From: Mesostigma viride
Taxonomy: Eukaryota > Streptophyta > Mesostigmatophyceae > Mesostigmatales > Mesostigmataceae
NCBI GenBank assembly: GCA_009746045.1
Contig: RPFO01000219.1
Location: forward strand, 617,501-681,500
Direction of reading: 5' to 3'
DNA: 64,000 nucleotides
In this document: positions 37,760-60,400 of the stretch, piece by piece
How positions within the stretch are numbered: position 1 is the first letter of the stretch
How the letters are laid out: the number at the start of each line of letters is the position of its first letter
Notes under the pieces: generated by a model
The model's database searches: none
Told to the model about the DNA's origin: nothing
Seen by the model: only the letters and a program-made list of their open reading frames with translations
Position numbers and translations under genes: made by a program

Positions 37760-39217
37760 ACAACACCTGATCGATTCTGCTGAAGTGAAATACGTCACAA
37801 AGTACAATGATAGCTCCGACCTAGTTACGTTGAAAGCATTCTTGCCTGGTGGTCCTGATGTTTTCAGCTGTCCTGAATTGTGATGTATCTTTGATAGCCC
37901 TTTCCGGGTAAATGGGCACTTTCATTAATCAATATAGGTAGACCTCTTAGAGAAATGAAATGTACCAAGTAGAGAATAGAATTGATGCTTACTCAATTAG
38001 GGAAAATCCAGCCGCGCATCGGTGTCTCTTGATAGCCCATTAGCTGTCATGTCATTTGCCCATGCCCAGATGTCGTTTGCCCATGCCCAGAGACGGCAGT
38101 TCTTTGAAGTACAGCCGGAGTACAGTACTGTAGTAATCCGGATTTACCCAAAGTTGATCGCCCGCCATGCCATTCCGCATTTCCACGCCACCTGAGAAAA
38201 AGCATCGCACAAAGATCGCTGGGCAGTGGGCAGAGGGCAGCTAGGAGGCCTCGTGAAGGGACGCAGTAAATATTAATATTAGGTCTCAACAGCTTTTTAA
38301 GTTTTTATCCACTATCCACTATCCAAGGTGTCACTCCATCGTCCTTGTGCGTATACAGACAGGCGTAAGTACCGGCGTACCGGCCTATCATATCTACCGG
38401 TAGTACGGTGGTATACGCACTGGCTATTGGTATACGCATTGGCTACCTATTGGTACAACATGTTGTGCATCGGCCAAGAAAATGTGACTAGCTGTCCAAG
38501 AGCTGTACGTCATCAAATGTTACATTCGATGGGTAATTACGGCGGGCTATGGTGATCATGCTAGTGCAGGATATATAACTACTCTATCTTGATTTTGAAC
38601 GGTCTTAAAACTTCTGAGATGAGGCAAAGGCCTACTTTCTAATGTGATAACGTAATTATGTGCCAGTGTGTGTGTGTGTGCCGTCATGGGAGTGATCGGA
38701 GACACCAATTCGATAATTAACTCCAGGTTCTCCACGTGCATATGCATGGCTGATAAGCTGTGTGTGCGAACGCGAGTGTGCGTAACCTGCGCGCATCCTG
38801 GTCGACAATGATAGTTTGGATAATTATAATGTTGAATTGTCACCGGGTATTTACAGTGCAGATATCCAACTAACAGAAAACTCTATTGCATGGCGGAAAC
38901 CTACGACCCAACCTACCGCATAAGCTGGAGTCGTCGTTAAACAATGGGATATAGTATGCCCGCGCTTATTCTCGCATTAAGGATTAAGTAAACGTTAGCT
39001 GGCATCTTATTCCTACGCGGGCTTCAGCAAGGCCGCCAACCCTCGGTCATGCCTCTTTGTTCAAGAGAGCTGCGCGGCATGCAAATTGCCGGCACGCAAA
39101 AGTGGGGTGATTCGCCATCTATTTCTAGCTTCCGGCAGCGATGTGTTTTCGCCTTGCCATTTCTTACGGAAGGACACCTCGCATAAACTAATAGGCATCC
39201 ATCCCTTTCCTGCGGCG
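37760..39217. promoter_or_regulatory. Shared divergent promoter region of the two exostosin genes
   Basis: The starts of copies A (minus) and B (plus) face away from each other across about 1.46 kb. No gene is seen inside. It includes TGTCGTTTGCCCATGCCCAG direct duplicates (38,050-38,090) and a TGTG run (38,662-38,681). Specific promoter elements cannot be named from sequence alone. Confidence 0.5.
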
Positions 39218-42200
39218 ATGGCTACAAGAATCACAGGAGTTTCGTCTAAGAAAGATGTTAAAAAGATAGCAAATACTATTTATGTTATAAGTATGCTCCT
39301 GGTCGTCGGTGTGCGTGCCGTGAGTTGCCTATCGCGCGGTCGACTTGGGACCCTCTCCGCAATTCCCGAATGGGACAGCCTCGTGGAGGAGTTTTATTCC
39401 CAGCCTCCGCGGGCTGCCAGCGTCCTGAATGCTCGACCTCCAATCAGCATCCCCTGTTCTTCAGACTGCGGCAGAGAGGAGATGCGCGGAAGCTGTGACT
39501 GGCTGACGGGTGAATGCCGTTGTACCGTGGGCTGGAAAGGAGAGACGTGCGACGACGTGGACGACTTCCCATGCAACAATCCTGACGGGTAAGTAGAGAG
39601 TGCCGTATGCCATAAGCAGCCGTGCGTTTGGGGGGAATGTTTCATACTCTTGCGACCCTGGCTCAAGCCGCAACAACTTTGGCTATCAGTGACGCTGTCT
39701 GGACCCTTTAACTGAACATGTAAAGGGCAATAGCTGAAAAGTTATTTATTATTTAATGATGATTCATTGAGTAATTTACCATTATTTTCTGGCATTGACA
39801 TGCTATCTTGGCAGCAAAGCGCGTCCAATGATGCATGCAGTCCGTTTCCCCTATGCGGGTTTGCTTGCTGTTGTGGTCGCAATTGGCTTCCTCACAGATT
39901 AAGCCATGTCGACTCCAGTGTCACTTTGTAGACATGCCTGATTGAGATTATTGTATCCCTTTGCCTTGTGTTGATCACGTTCTCCCTATCTCAAGGACCT
40001 CAAACAAATGGAAACTTGTCTGTTCGCATGAAAAATGTAACAATCTGCCTTGCAGCCACAACGTATAGCCAGTTTTGCCCCACCCGACCGACCGACCGAC
40101 CGACCGACCGACCGACCGACCGACCGACCGACCGACCGACCGACCGACCGACCGACCGACCGACCGACCGACCGACCGACCGACCGACCGACCGACCGAC
40201 CGACCGACCGACCGACCGACCGACCGACCGACCGACCGACCGACCGACCGACCGACCGACCGACCGACCGACCGACCGACCGACCGACCGACCGACCAAC
40301 CGACCAACCGACCGACCGACCGACCGACCGACCGACCGACCGACCGACCAGCCACCGATGGTTTCCTTGCGCCCGGTAGCTGTTGGGAACATTGCAACCT
40401 TTTCATCATCAGGCCTTCTGTAGTGGCCAGAAAGTCTTCCTGTTTGTGATAGCACGCTCTTCCTAGAAATAGGCAAATTTGACCCTTAGAGGAAGGGCCT
40501 CCGTCGCAGAGCCTACCAATCGTGGGGGCCTTTTCCCCGGTCCTAAGGACCCCCTCAAGTCCAACTCACCAGCGCAGCCATGCACCCGCTAGCCACTTTA
40601 ATCCCCCACGGCCACTGCCACACCGATCGCGCACGCCCGCGCCCACCCACACGCCGGGAACAACCTGCCAATTTCCCCGCCTTGCTCCCCTTTGTGCCCC
40701 CGTGCCCCCCCCTGCCCCCCCCTTCGCCCCCCCCCCCCCCCCCCCCCGGGCCGCTTTGCCCTGCCCCGGTCACTACAGGAAGTGGACTGTGACCCACTGC
40801 TTTGCCGAGTGTCGCCGCGGCCAGTGTTTCTGCGGGCCCGGGACGGTTCACCCCGACCGCCCTCTCATGGAGAGCGGCCACCGGGAGGTGACGGACGCGA
40901 TCTACGCCGCGATCCGCGACAATGACACGACCCTCCTGTCCCGTTGGGGCATCCACGTGCGCGCGGTGGAGGAGCTCGACCTGGAATGGCTGCGCGAGCG
41001 GGACGTGACGCGCCGCGATGTGGACGCCTGGTGCTCCGCCGATGACGCGTCGGCGTTCTATGAGCAGGACACGTTCAAGTTTGGCTGCTGGCTGCCCGAG
41101 CAAATCGGCCCTCTGTGCGACATGCGAGTGCCAAGCGTATGCATCAACCAGTGCTCAGGGAAGGGGTTTTGCGACCGCGGGTTCTGCGTGTGCGAGCCGG
41201 GCCACCACGGGGTGGATTGCTCGATTCCTGTGGGGGAAGATACAACCCTCCTTGTTGCCATGGAGAAGAAGGGCAGCGGTGGTCTTTTCCCTGTGGAGGC
41301 GGAGGAGGTGCAGGGGGCGGGGGGCGCGGTTCCTGGCCACAAGGGCAGCGGTATGCTTCCTGTGGAGGCGGAGGAGGTTTCGTCTCGATCGCTATCGTCA
41401 TCGTCATCTTTGTCGTCACAGTCATTACCATCAGTATCCTCTTTGGAATCACCACCAGGTCCGCCACCACCGCCATCTATCAGCCCGGCTCTCATGAAGC
41501 AAATGGCCCGCAAAGAGCTGCGTCGACAAGCCAAGTTGCGCGAAAGGGCACATGCGCAGCTGGGCAGTGCGGTTTCTCAACCATCCAGCTACAGGATTGT
41601 CTCTGTCGACAACAATGGCAATGATATCCCCAGCAAAGGCAGCATCTTGACTGCCGGGACGGCTGTCCCTAACGACGAAACATCTGGAGGGCTCCCTGGC
41701 AGTGCAGCTGGTAGTGCCTACAATGGTGCCGATGCCAATAACAGTGCAGACGACAGCAGCGACAGTGGCAGCAACACCATCAGCAACACCCACGACAGCG
41801 AAGGTAGAAGAGAAAAGAAACGAGGTGGCAGCGCCAGCATCAGCAAAACCATCAGCGGCGGCACCAGCCGCAATGATGCCTCCAGCCGCACGACTACCCC
41901 CTCGGCAAAGCGGCCCTGCATCTACGTCTACGAGCTACCCCCCGTGTTCAACTCCCGCCTGCTTCAATTTCGGCGTCCCGATATATGCACGACCCGGTCC
42001 TTTACGCCATCGCCATCAGGCCCCAAGCTCCAGTTCCAGGAGTGGCTCTACGACTTTGACTTTCTGTTCTTAGAGTGGCTGCTTCAAAGCGACCACCGCA
42101 CGCTCGACCCGGACGAAGCGGACTACTTCTACGTGCCCTTCCTCATGTCCTGCTACATCTTCCTGGCGGATGATTTTCCTCGCCACCGGCTCATGGACGG

Positions 42201-44653
42201 AGGGTACAACGTGATCGCCGCCTCGCAGGCCGTCAAGCTGATCCTCCAGCACATTCGTGGTCACTACCCTCATTGGGACCGGCGCAATGGGACCGACCAC
42301 ATCTGGACGTGGACGTGGGATGAGGGCTCGGCGGGCGCGCCTGCCGTCATCCGCAACTCGGTCCTCCTGACCTCGTGGGGGGCGCGCTACGTGGCGCCGC
42401 GAACGGCCTATTTAGGGTCCCTGTACATCCGCGAGCAGAATTATCAGCATGACACGTGGCTGTTTGGGATGGCGTTTCAGGACGTGCCCCTGTCCTTTTT
42501 CGCGCCAGGGACCAAGTTCAACTCGCGGGGTGTGACGTGGGCGGGGGATGTGGAGGAGCGGGGCGACGCCCCTGGGTATGACCCTGAAAAGGACATTGTG
42601 TTCCCGGCCCCCTATTATTCGTGGTTAAATAGCGATCACTCGCTCTACCACCGGTGGCTGCGGGGACCGGAGGCGTATGAGTTGGGCGAGCGGCCCTGCC
42701 CCACGTCCGACTGCCAGAAGTACAATCACGATTTCCTGTTCTATTTCGCGGGCGACCTCGGCGAGCAGGCGCATCAACGGGCGGGCGTTCCTGAAGGGAG
42801 GCCTCAGGAGAATTACAGCTGGGGCCTGCGGCAGACGCTCGCGCGTCATTACTTGGGGGAAGAGGGGCGCGCCCAGGGGATCTACTTGGTCCCTGGGCAC
42901 TCGGAAGTGAGTCAGCACGTGCTGATTGGTTTATTCATGTTGAGATATAGAATGTATTATACCAACAGGTCAGGACGAGCATGCAGTTTTCTTTATCACC
43001 AGCTTTCTTTCTCCTTCGGTCGGTGTTTTACTCACATGGGCATGCGTGTTTATATGGACATGTCTGGGTGGTTGTGCCGTTTTATTAAATTTGCTTCGCA
43101 CACATACGTGTTCCACGCCGTTGGCAGCAAGACCGATGCTGTGATCGCGCCACATGTCGACTGCTTTTCAGTGTCTTTCTTGTGCCCCGTTTTTCTTTCT
43201 ACTTGTAATTGTTTGTGCACTATTCTTTATAGCTCCTCATACTCTCTTTCAGTTGGCTAAAATACTCAAGGTCGGTGAATCACAAATACTGTCATACGGT
43301 CATACGGTCATACGGTCATACGGTCATACGGTCATACTGTCATACTGTCATACGGTCATACGGTCATACTGTCATACTGTCGTGGCATCGCCACTTTCCG
43401 AGCAAAAGTACAGCATGGTGATTGCCAGGGAGAAAAGTGCACTATCAGCACGTTGCGTATGTGCACCCCCCCCCGTGGAATGCAAGAATGAATCACAACA
43501 TCATCAGTGACGTTTGTATCTGTCAGGAATTAACATTTGTTGTCAATTGACTCCCTATTAGAAATATGCAGCTTGCTTGATAAAATCTTCATACTGTTGA
43601 CAGCACTCTTTAAGTGTGTTCCATGCACTCCACAGTCAATAGGTTTGGTACATTCCCCAATTGGTGTAAGTGTTTCTTCCATCCAGCTCCCTCCATCTAT
43701 GCATTACACAGTGCAAGTCTTTCTTCATGCAGACCCCAAGGTTTGGTGCATTCTGGAACACAAGGTTTAGTTAGAACGCAAGGTTTAGAACACGACTTTT
43801 ACTGGAACCGGATTGCGCTAAGTTTCGGGCTTTCAAGGCTTAGATGGTTACATGTGTTCGCGAGCGCAAGCTTTGTTGCATTCCAGAACGCCGGGTTTTG
43901 TGGGGGGACGTGGTGAGCGGTCGCCAGTCACTGGCAGGCACCCAGCTGGCACGGAGATGCTGGTAATTCAAATGTGCCTCTATGTGTCCTGGATGGCTGA
44001 GTGACTATGTCAAACTCTTAATAACAAACTGGCTTCCCTCTGTGCTCATGCTCTCGCGCTTTCACTTCTTCTCTGAAATGGCACCCATGTGGCCTGCCCC
44101 TCCCCCCCCCCCCCCCCCACTGCTCCCTTCCTTCCTCACTGATCACCTTTTTTATTTCATCATGTGACAGCATTATCTTGAGGATCTTTCACGCTCCACG
44201 TTTTGTGGCGCGCTCCCGGGAGATGGGTGGAGCCACGGGTTTGTGCGTGCGCTGCTCCATGGGTGCATCCCTGTGGTGATCATGGACGACGTGGACCCTT
44301 GGTTCTCCAACGTGATCGATGCAACCCAGATCTCCCTGCGCGTGCGCGAGCGGGACATCCCCCACCTGCACACAATTCTAGCTGAGGTGCCCTATGAGAC
44401 CATCCAACAAATGCAGGCCAACATCCGCCGCGTGTGGCCGCGCTTTGTCTACGCGCGCTACCGGAGAGACATGGTGGACCGACTGGCGGGGCTTGGATAT
44501 GACGTGGAGGTGATGCGGGGACAGCAGGCGGAGTGGAGTTCGGCCGCGATGGGCGGTCAGGAGCTTGGCAGTGACGCCTTGGAAACCATCATGGAGCTGC
44601 TGTATGTGCGGTTGCGGCTCAGGGAGCGCCAGAGCGGGATGCAGCGTCCATGA
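39218..44653 (+). CDS. EGF-domain exostosin-family (GT47) glycosyltransferase, copy B
   Basis: Exons 39218-39588, 40779-42906 and 44171-44653 join in phase to 993 residues. The start ATG at 39218 gives a short basic head and a signal anchor (IYVISMLLVVGVRAV, about residues 23-37), so a type II Golgi membrane protein is expected. EGF-like modules lie near residues 83-115 (CDWLTGECRCTVGWKGETC) and 243-270 (CSGKGFCDRGFCVCEPG). A Ser/Pro-rich, then basic, stalk follows. The exostosin domain begins near residue 500 with IYVYELPPVFNSRLLQ and shows ADYFYVPFLMSCYIF, RRNGTDHIWTWTWDEGSAG, FYFAGDLG, and in exon 3 FCGALPGDGWSHGF and LHGCIPVVIMDDVDPWFSN, all hallmarks of GT47. It would add sugars to cell-surface or wall glycans; donor and acceptor are unknown. 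Sister copy A lies inverted next to it. Confidence 0.9.
39589..40778 (+). repeat. Intron 1 of copy B, with CCGA microsatellite
   Basis: A run of about 65 CCGA units (40,083-40,347) with two CCAA interruptions lies in the intron, which ends in a C tract of about 20 bases (40,728-40,747) shortly before the acceptor CACTACAG. Copy A's intron 1 lacks the array, so it arose after the gene duplication or was lost in A. Confidence 0.9.
42907..44170 (+). other. Intron 2 of copy B
   Basis: No gene. An 8-bp repeat GGTCATAC (with ACTGTCAT variants) fills 43,277-43,380, and a C run lies at 44,103-44,119 ahead of the acceptor TGTGACAG. The open frame through the donor (to 43,260) is read-through, not exon: copy A and the family place the join at HSE|HYLEDL. 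Confidence 0.75.
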
Positions 44654-44659
44654 AATCTT

Positions 44660-46957
<2,298 letters not shown>

Positions 46958-46981
46958 CTTGCGTGTCATGCGCAAAGGCAT

Positions 46982-47590
46982 GCTTGGCCCCCAGCGCCAG
47001 CTAGCATTATTTCTAGCAGATTGACAATCCTATTTTTAAATAAAGTACTTCCGTACGGTAATTAGAAGTACAGTCATTCCCGCGTTAAGTTACGATTCTT
47101 AAGGCTACGCTCCCGCGCTAAGTAACGACGCAAAGATTTTGGCGGCGTTTACCTCATGCACCACCCACCTTTCCATAAATATCTGGCCAGATTAAAATGG
47201 ACTTCGGGCGACTTTGTTGCTGCAGCTGGACCGGGCTTGACGGGAGCTGTCGATTGCCGTGTAGGAGTCCGTCAGAGGAGGAGGGGGTGGTCTGCTAGCC
47301 GAATGCTACCGTTAAGGTTACCTACCTGCGTTAAACGTGTATGAGCAGAAAATATTTATTCTCCGAAACAAAAATAATATACAGCTAAAACAAATCAAGA
47401 TATATCAGCAATCTAACGATGGCAATATGATTTAGTTGGTGACGCCCATGGATGTTTAATAGAAGGAATGGGGCCTTCAAACAACTCGCCTTCCACTGAC
47501 ATAAGGACAGCTGCTGCCTCAAATTTTGAGGCAGAGAGTAAGACCTGGCACCTGCCAGTCATAGTGAGGATTTCGCAGCAACCCGAAGGT
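46982..47590. other. Intergenic DNA between LINE and SNU23 gene
   Basis: No gene recognised. Two related segments CGCGTTAAGTTACGA and CGCGCTAAGTAACGA occur at 47,082 and 47,113. The part next to 47,590 is the probable 3' UTR of the SNU23 gene on the minus strand. Confidence 0.5.
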
Positions 47591-56495
<8,905 letters not shown>

Positions 56496-57499
56496 GGTCA
56501 AATTATGACACGAAGCAATTATGTAGAGACGTCGGTAATAAATGGACTTGGAAGCATAGTATCCCTTCCGCCAGACATCAATACCACATTAAACCCATAG
56601 ACTACTCCACCGTGAATTGTTTCGTTGGCGCTTTCATCCTTATAACTGTTTTTTTTTTTTTAAGCAAGACTGAAGAACTGAAGATGACTGCCCTGCGAAG
56701 CTGTTATGATCCCTTAATTATGTTTCGCAGTTTTTGTCCAGGCTATGGCATCGTCGTCGTGCCCTTCGTTTTTGGCTTCCGGCAAACGTCGCGTGGCGAG
56801 CTCTCATGTTCGGGCCAAAGCATGAGCTACCGTCAGTGTCATGCACAGAGGTACGGCCGGCTATGAAGTTCAGTGTACTTGATGTTACAATGTAAATAAA
56901 TGCTCGGTACAAACCAAACAACAACTGGAACAACAACATTTGCCATCAGATTTGAGTAGCTTGTGATCGCAACCCTGTCGCAACTCGCAACTCGCCACTG
57001 ACATCTTTGCAGACGCTAGAAACTTGCCTCGCGATCGGGTAGAGTATGTAGATTGTAGACTCTTCGTTGCAGCAGATGCTCGCGCTAGACCTTATATATG
57101 AAGACAACCTGTCGGTTGCTCGAGGCTACAACGTAATGGGATTGTTTCCAGTCTTTCCAATAGTGGGCGAATTGTTTGCTTATTTGGCGTGCAGTTAGAT
57201 TAGGATTCCAACACCCAATTCGTCATTGCGATTTTAGGATAGGCGGGGGGTTGTCGCATTCCCTCCTCGTTGCTTGCATCGTCGACTATCGTCATTTGTT
57301 TGCGACGGTTTGCGTCAAGCAGATCATCCCTACACGGATATGTTTAGTGCACGTGATGGGGCTTCGGGCCTTGCGTTCCCTGCGTCCCCGTAGAGTCTCA
57401 GGTCGGGCTCTGTAAAAATTTCCTTAGAGCATGTGACCAGTTTGATCGGCTATTCCGACTAACGTAGGCGATTTAACTCGTTACCAACAATCGGGCACC
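56496..57499. promoter_or_regulatory. Divergent promoter region between SNU23 and PEX22
   Basis: About 1.0 kb separates the two start codons. There is no coding segment. It includes a T run (56,649-56,662) and the repeated string CGCAACTCGC near 56,980-56,995. Individual elements cannot be named. Confidence 0.5.
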
Positions 57500-60400
57500 A
57501 TGGACGATTTGATCGAATTTATCCGAGGACTTCTGGGACCTCTCTCAGCGCGGCTTTGGAAGTACATTACGGACTTTGTCCGTTCTGGGGTACGCTCTTT
57601 TCCTCACCTATGACACTCTCTCCTGCCAGAATGCTCCACTTCCCCAACCAAACGTTTCTCGTGTTACCGAGCGGTTACTGTCAGCGAGAGGCCCGGGAAG
57701 AGACGTCATCACACCACTCACGTATAATTTGGGGTCAAATCGTGGCCTATGAACTCTTCTGCCTTTATCTGGGGTGTGCCCTTGACAAATGATAACCTGT
57801 GTCCTGTCAACCTCATTCCCCGCCCTACCCAACAGGCCATCCCTTATGTTATAACTACTGAAGGCGTCTCTGCCACTCATGCTTCTCCCCCGTTCCCCAC
57901 CCACACAACCACCTGCTTTTTCTTATCGTTACTTTTCCTGGTCCTGACAAGGAATCTGTGGGGGCCATGAGCTGGTTCAGTATACGCGCAGTTTGCCACC
58001 TTGCGTGCCTCTTTATATAACCTCTGTGCATGTAAGCAAATTTGGATGCTCCCGCCCATAGCGTGCTTGGCTAGTGTTATCCCCCCCCGTCCCCGTCCCC
58101 GTCCCCGTCCCCGTCCCCGTCCACGTCCACGTCCACGTCCCCGTCCCCTCTTGCACCCCTCTTGCACCCCCTTGCCCCTCCCTTGCCCCCTCTGGTCCTG
58201 CCCCTTCTCCCCACAATCCCCTTTCCCGGCCACTTCCCCTTCCCCTCCTCCAACAAGTATCAAACACTTAAGCGAACAACCTTTTGCTGACAACCGCAGC
58301 TTGCACTCGACATCTTATGCAGGTATCGTGCAACTGGGCAGCCCCCCACTGTTTAGGGTCTAGGGTCTAGGGTCTACGGGGTATTTCGTAACCGTCTTGA
58401 GCAGGTATCGCGCAATAGGCCACTGCTTACTGGCTAACCCTGTGGGACTTGCCTCGGCAAATGCGCTCCCCCCATTCTCCCCATTTCACCCCACTATGAA
58501 TCCCTTGCCCACCCCCTTGCCCCCCCCATTCCCCTTCTTGCCCACCCCTTGCCCACCCCCTTGCCCACCCCCTTCCCCCCCCCCTTGCCCCCCCCATTCC
58601 CCTTCTTGCCCCCCCTTGCCCACCCCTTGCCCACCCCATCCCCCCTTCTTGCCCACCCCTTGCCCACCCCTTGCCCACCCCTTGCCCACCCCCTTGCCCA
58701 CCCCTTGCCCACCCCCTTGCCCACCCCCTTGCCCACCCCCTTGCCCACCCCTTGCCCACCCCTTGCCCACCCCCTTGCCCACCCCCTTGCCCACCCCTTG
58801 CCCACCCCTTGCCCACCCCTTGCCCACCCCCTTGCCCACCCCCTTGCCCACCCCTTGCCCACCCCTTGCCCACCCCCTTGCCCACCCCCTTCCCCCCCCC
58901 TTGCCCCCCATTCCCCTTCTTGCCCCCCTTTGCCCACCCCATTGCCCACCCCCTTGCCCACCCCTTCCCCCCCCTTGCCCCCCATTCCCCCTTCTTGCCC
59001 CCCCTTGCCCACCCCCTTGCCCACCCCATTCCCCTTCTTGCCCCCCCTTGCCCACCCCCTTGCCCACCCCTTGCCCACCCCCTTGCCCACCCCCTTGCCC
59101 ACCCCTTGCCCACCCCCTTGCCCACCCCTTGCCCACCCCCTTGCCCACCCCCTTGCCCACCCCCTTGCCCACCCCTTGCCCACCCCTTGCCCACCCCCTT
59201 GCCCACCCCCTTGCCCACCCCCTTGCCCACCCCTTGCCCACCCCTTCCCCCCCCCTTGCCCCCCCATTCCCCCTTCTTGCCCCCCCCTTGCCCACCCCCT
59301 TGCCCACCCCCTTGCCCACCCCTTGCCCACCCCCTTGCCCACCCCCTTGCACCCTTCTTGCCCCCCCCTTGCCCACCCCTTGCCCAACCCCTTGCCCACC
59401 CCTTGCCCACCCCATTCCCCTTCTTGCCCCCCTTGCCCACCCCCTTGCCCACCCCTTGCCCACCCCTTGCCCACCCCTTGCCCACCCCCTTGCCCACCCC
59501 GTTGCCCACCCCTTGCCCCCCCATTCCCCCTTCTTGCCCACCCCTTGCCCACCCCCTTGCCCACCCCTTGCCCACCCCTTGCCCACCCCTTGCCCACCCT
59601 TGCCCCCCTCTTGCCCCCCCTTGCCCCCCCCTTGCCCCCTCTTGCCCCCCCTTGCCCCCCCTTCCCCCCCTTGCGGCCCCCTTGCCCCCCCCTTGCCCAC
59701 CCTCTTGCACCCTTCTTGCCCACCCCTTGCCCACCCCCTTGCCAAACCCCTTGCCCACCCCTTGCCCACCCATTCCCCTTCTTGCCCCCCCTTGCCCACC
59801 CCCTTGCCCACCCCCTTGCCCACCCCTTGCCCACCCCCTTGCCCACCCTTGCCCACCCCGTTGCCCACCCCCTTGCCCCCCCATTCCCCCTTCTTGCCCC
59901 CCCTTGCCCACCCCCTTGCCCACCCCTTGCCCACCCCCTTGCCCACCCCCTTGCCCACCCCCTTGCCCACCCCCTTGCCCACCCCTTGCCCACCCCTTGC
60001 CCACCCCTTGCCCACCCCTTGCCCACCCCTTGCCCACCCCTTGCCCACCCCTTGCCCACCCCCTTGCCCACCCCATTCCCCCTTCTTGCCCCCCCCTTGC
60101 CCACCCCTTGCCCACCCCCTTGCCCACCCCCTTGCCCACCCCCTTGCCCACCCCCTTGCCCACCCCTTGCCCACCCCTTGCCCACCCCTTGCCCACCCCG
60201 TTGCCCACCCCCTTGCCCCCCCATTCCCCCTTCTTGCCCCCCCTTGCCCACCCCCTTGCCCACCCCCTTGCCCACCCCTTGCCCACCCCCTTGCCCACCC
60301 CCTTGCCCACCCCCTTGCCCACCCCTTGCCCACCCCTTGCCCACCCCCTTGCCCACCCCTTGCCCACCCCTTGCCCACCCCCTTGCCCACCCCTTGCCCC

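Noticed and set aside
58352-58376. Interstitial telomere repeat.
   Set aside because: Only three TCTAGGG units with mismatches to TTTAGGG; too short and imperfect.
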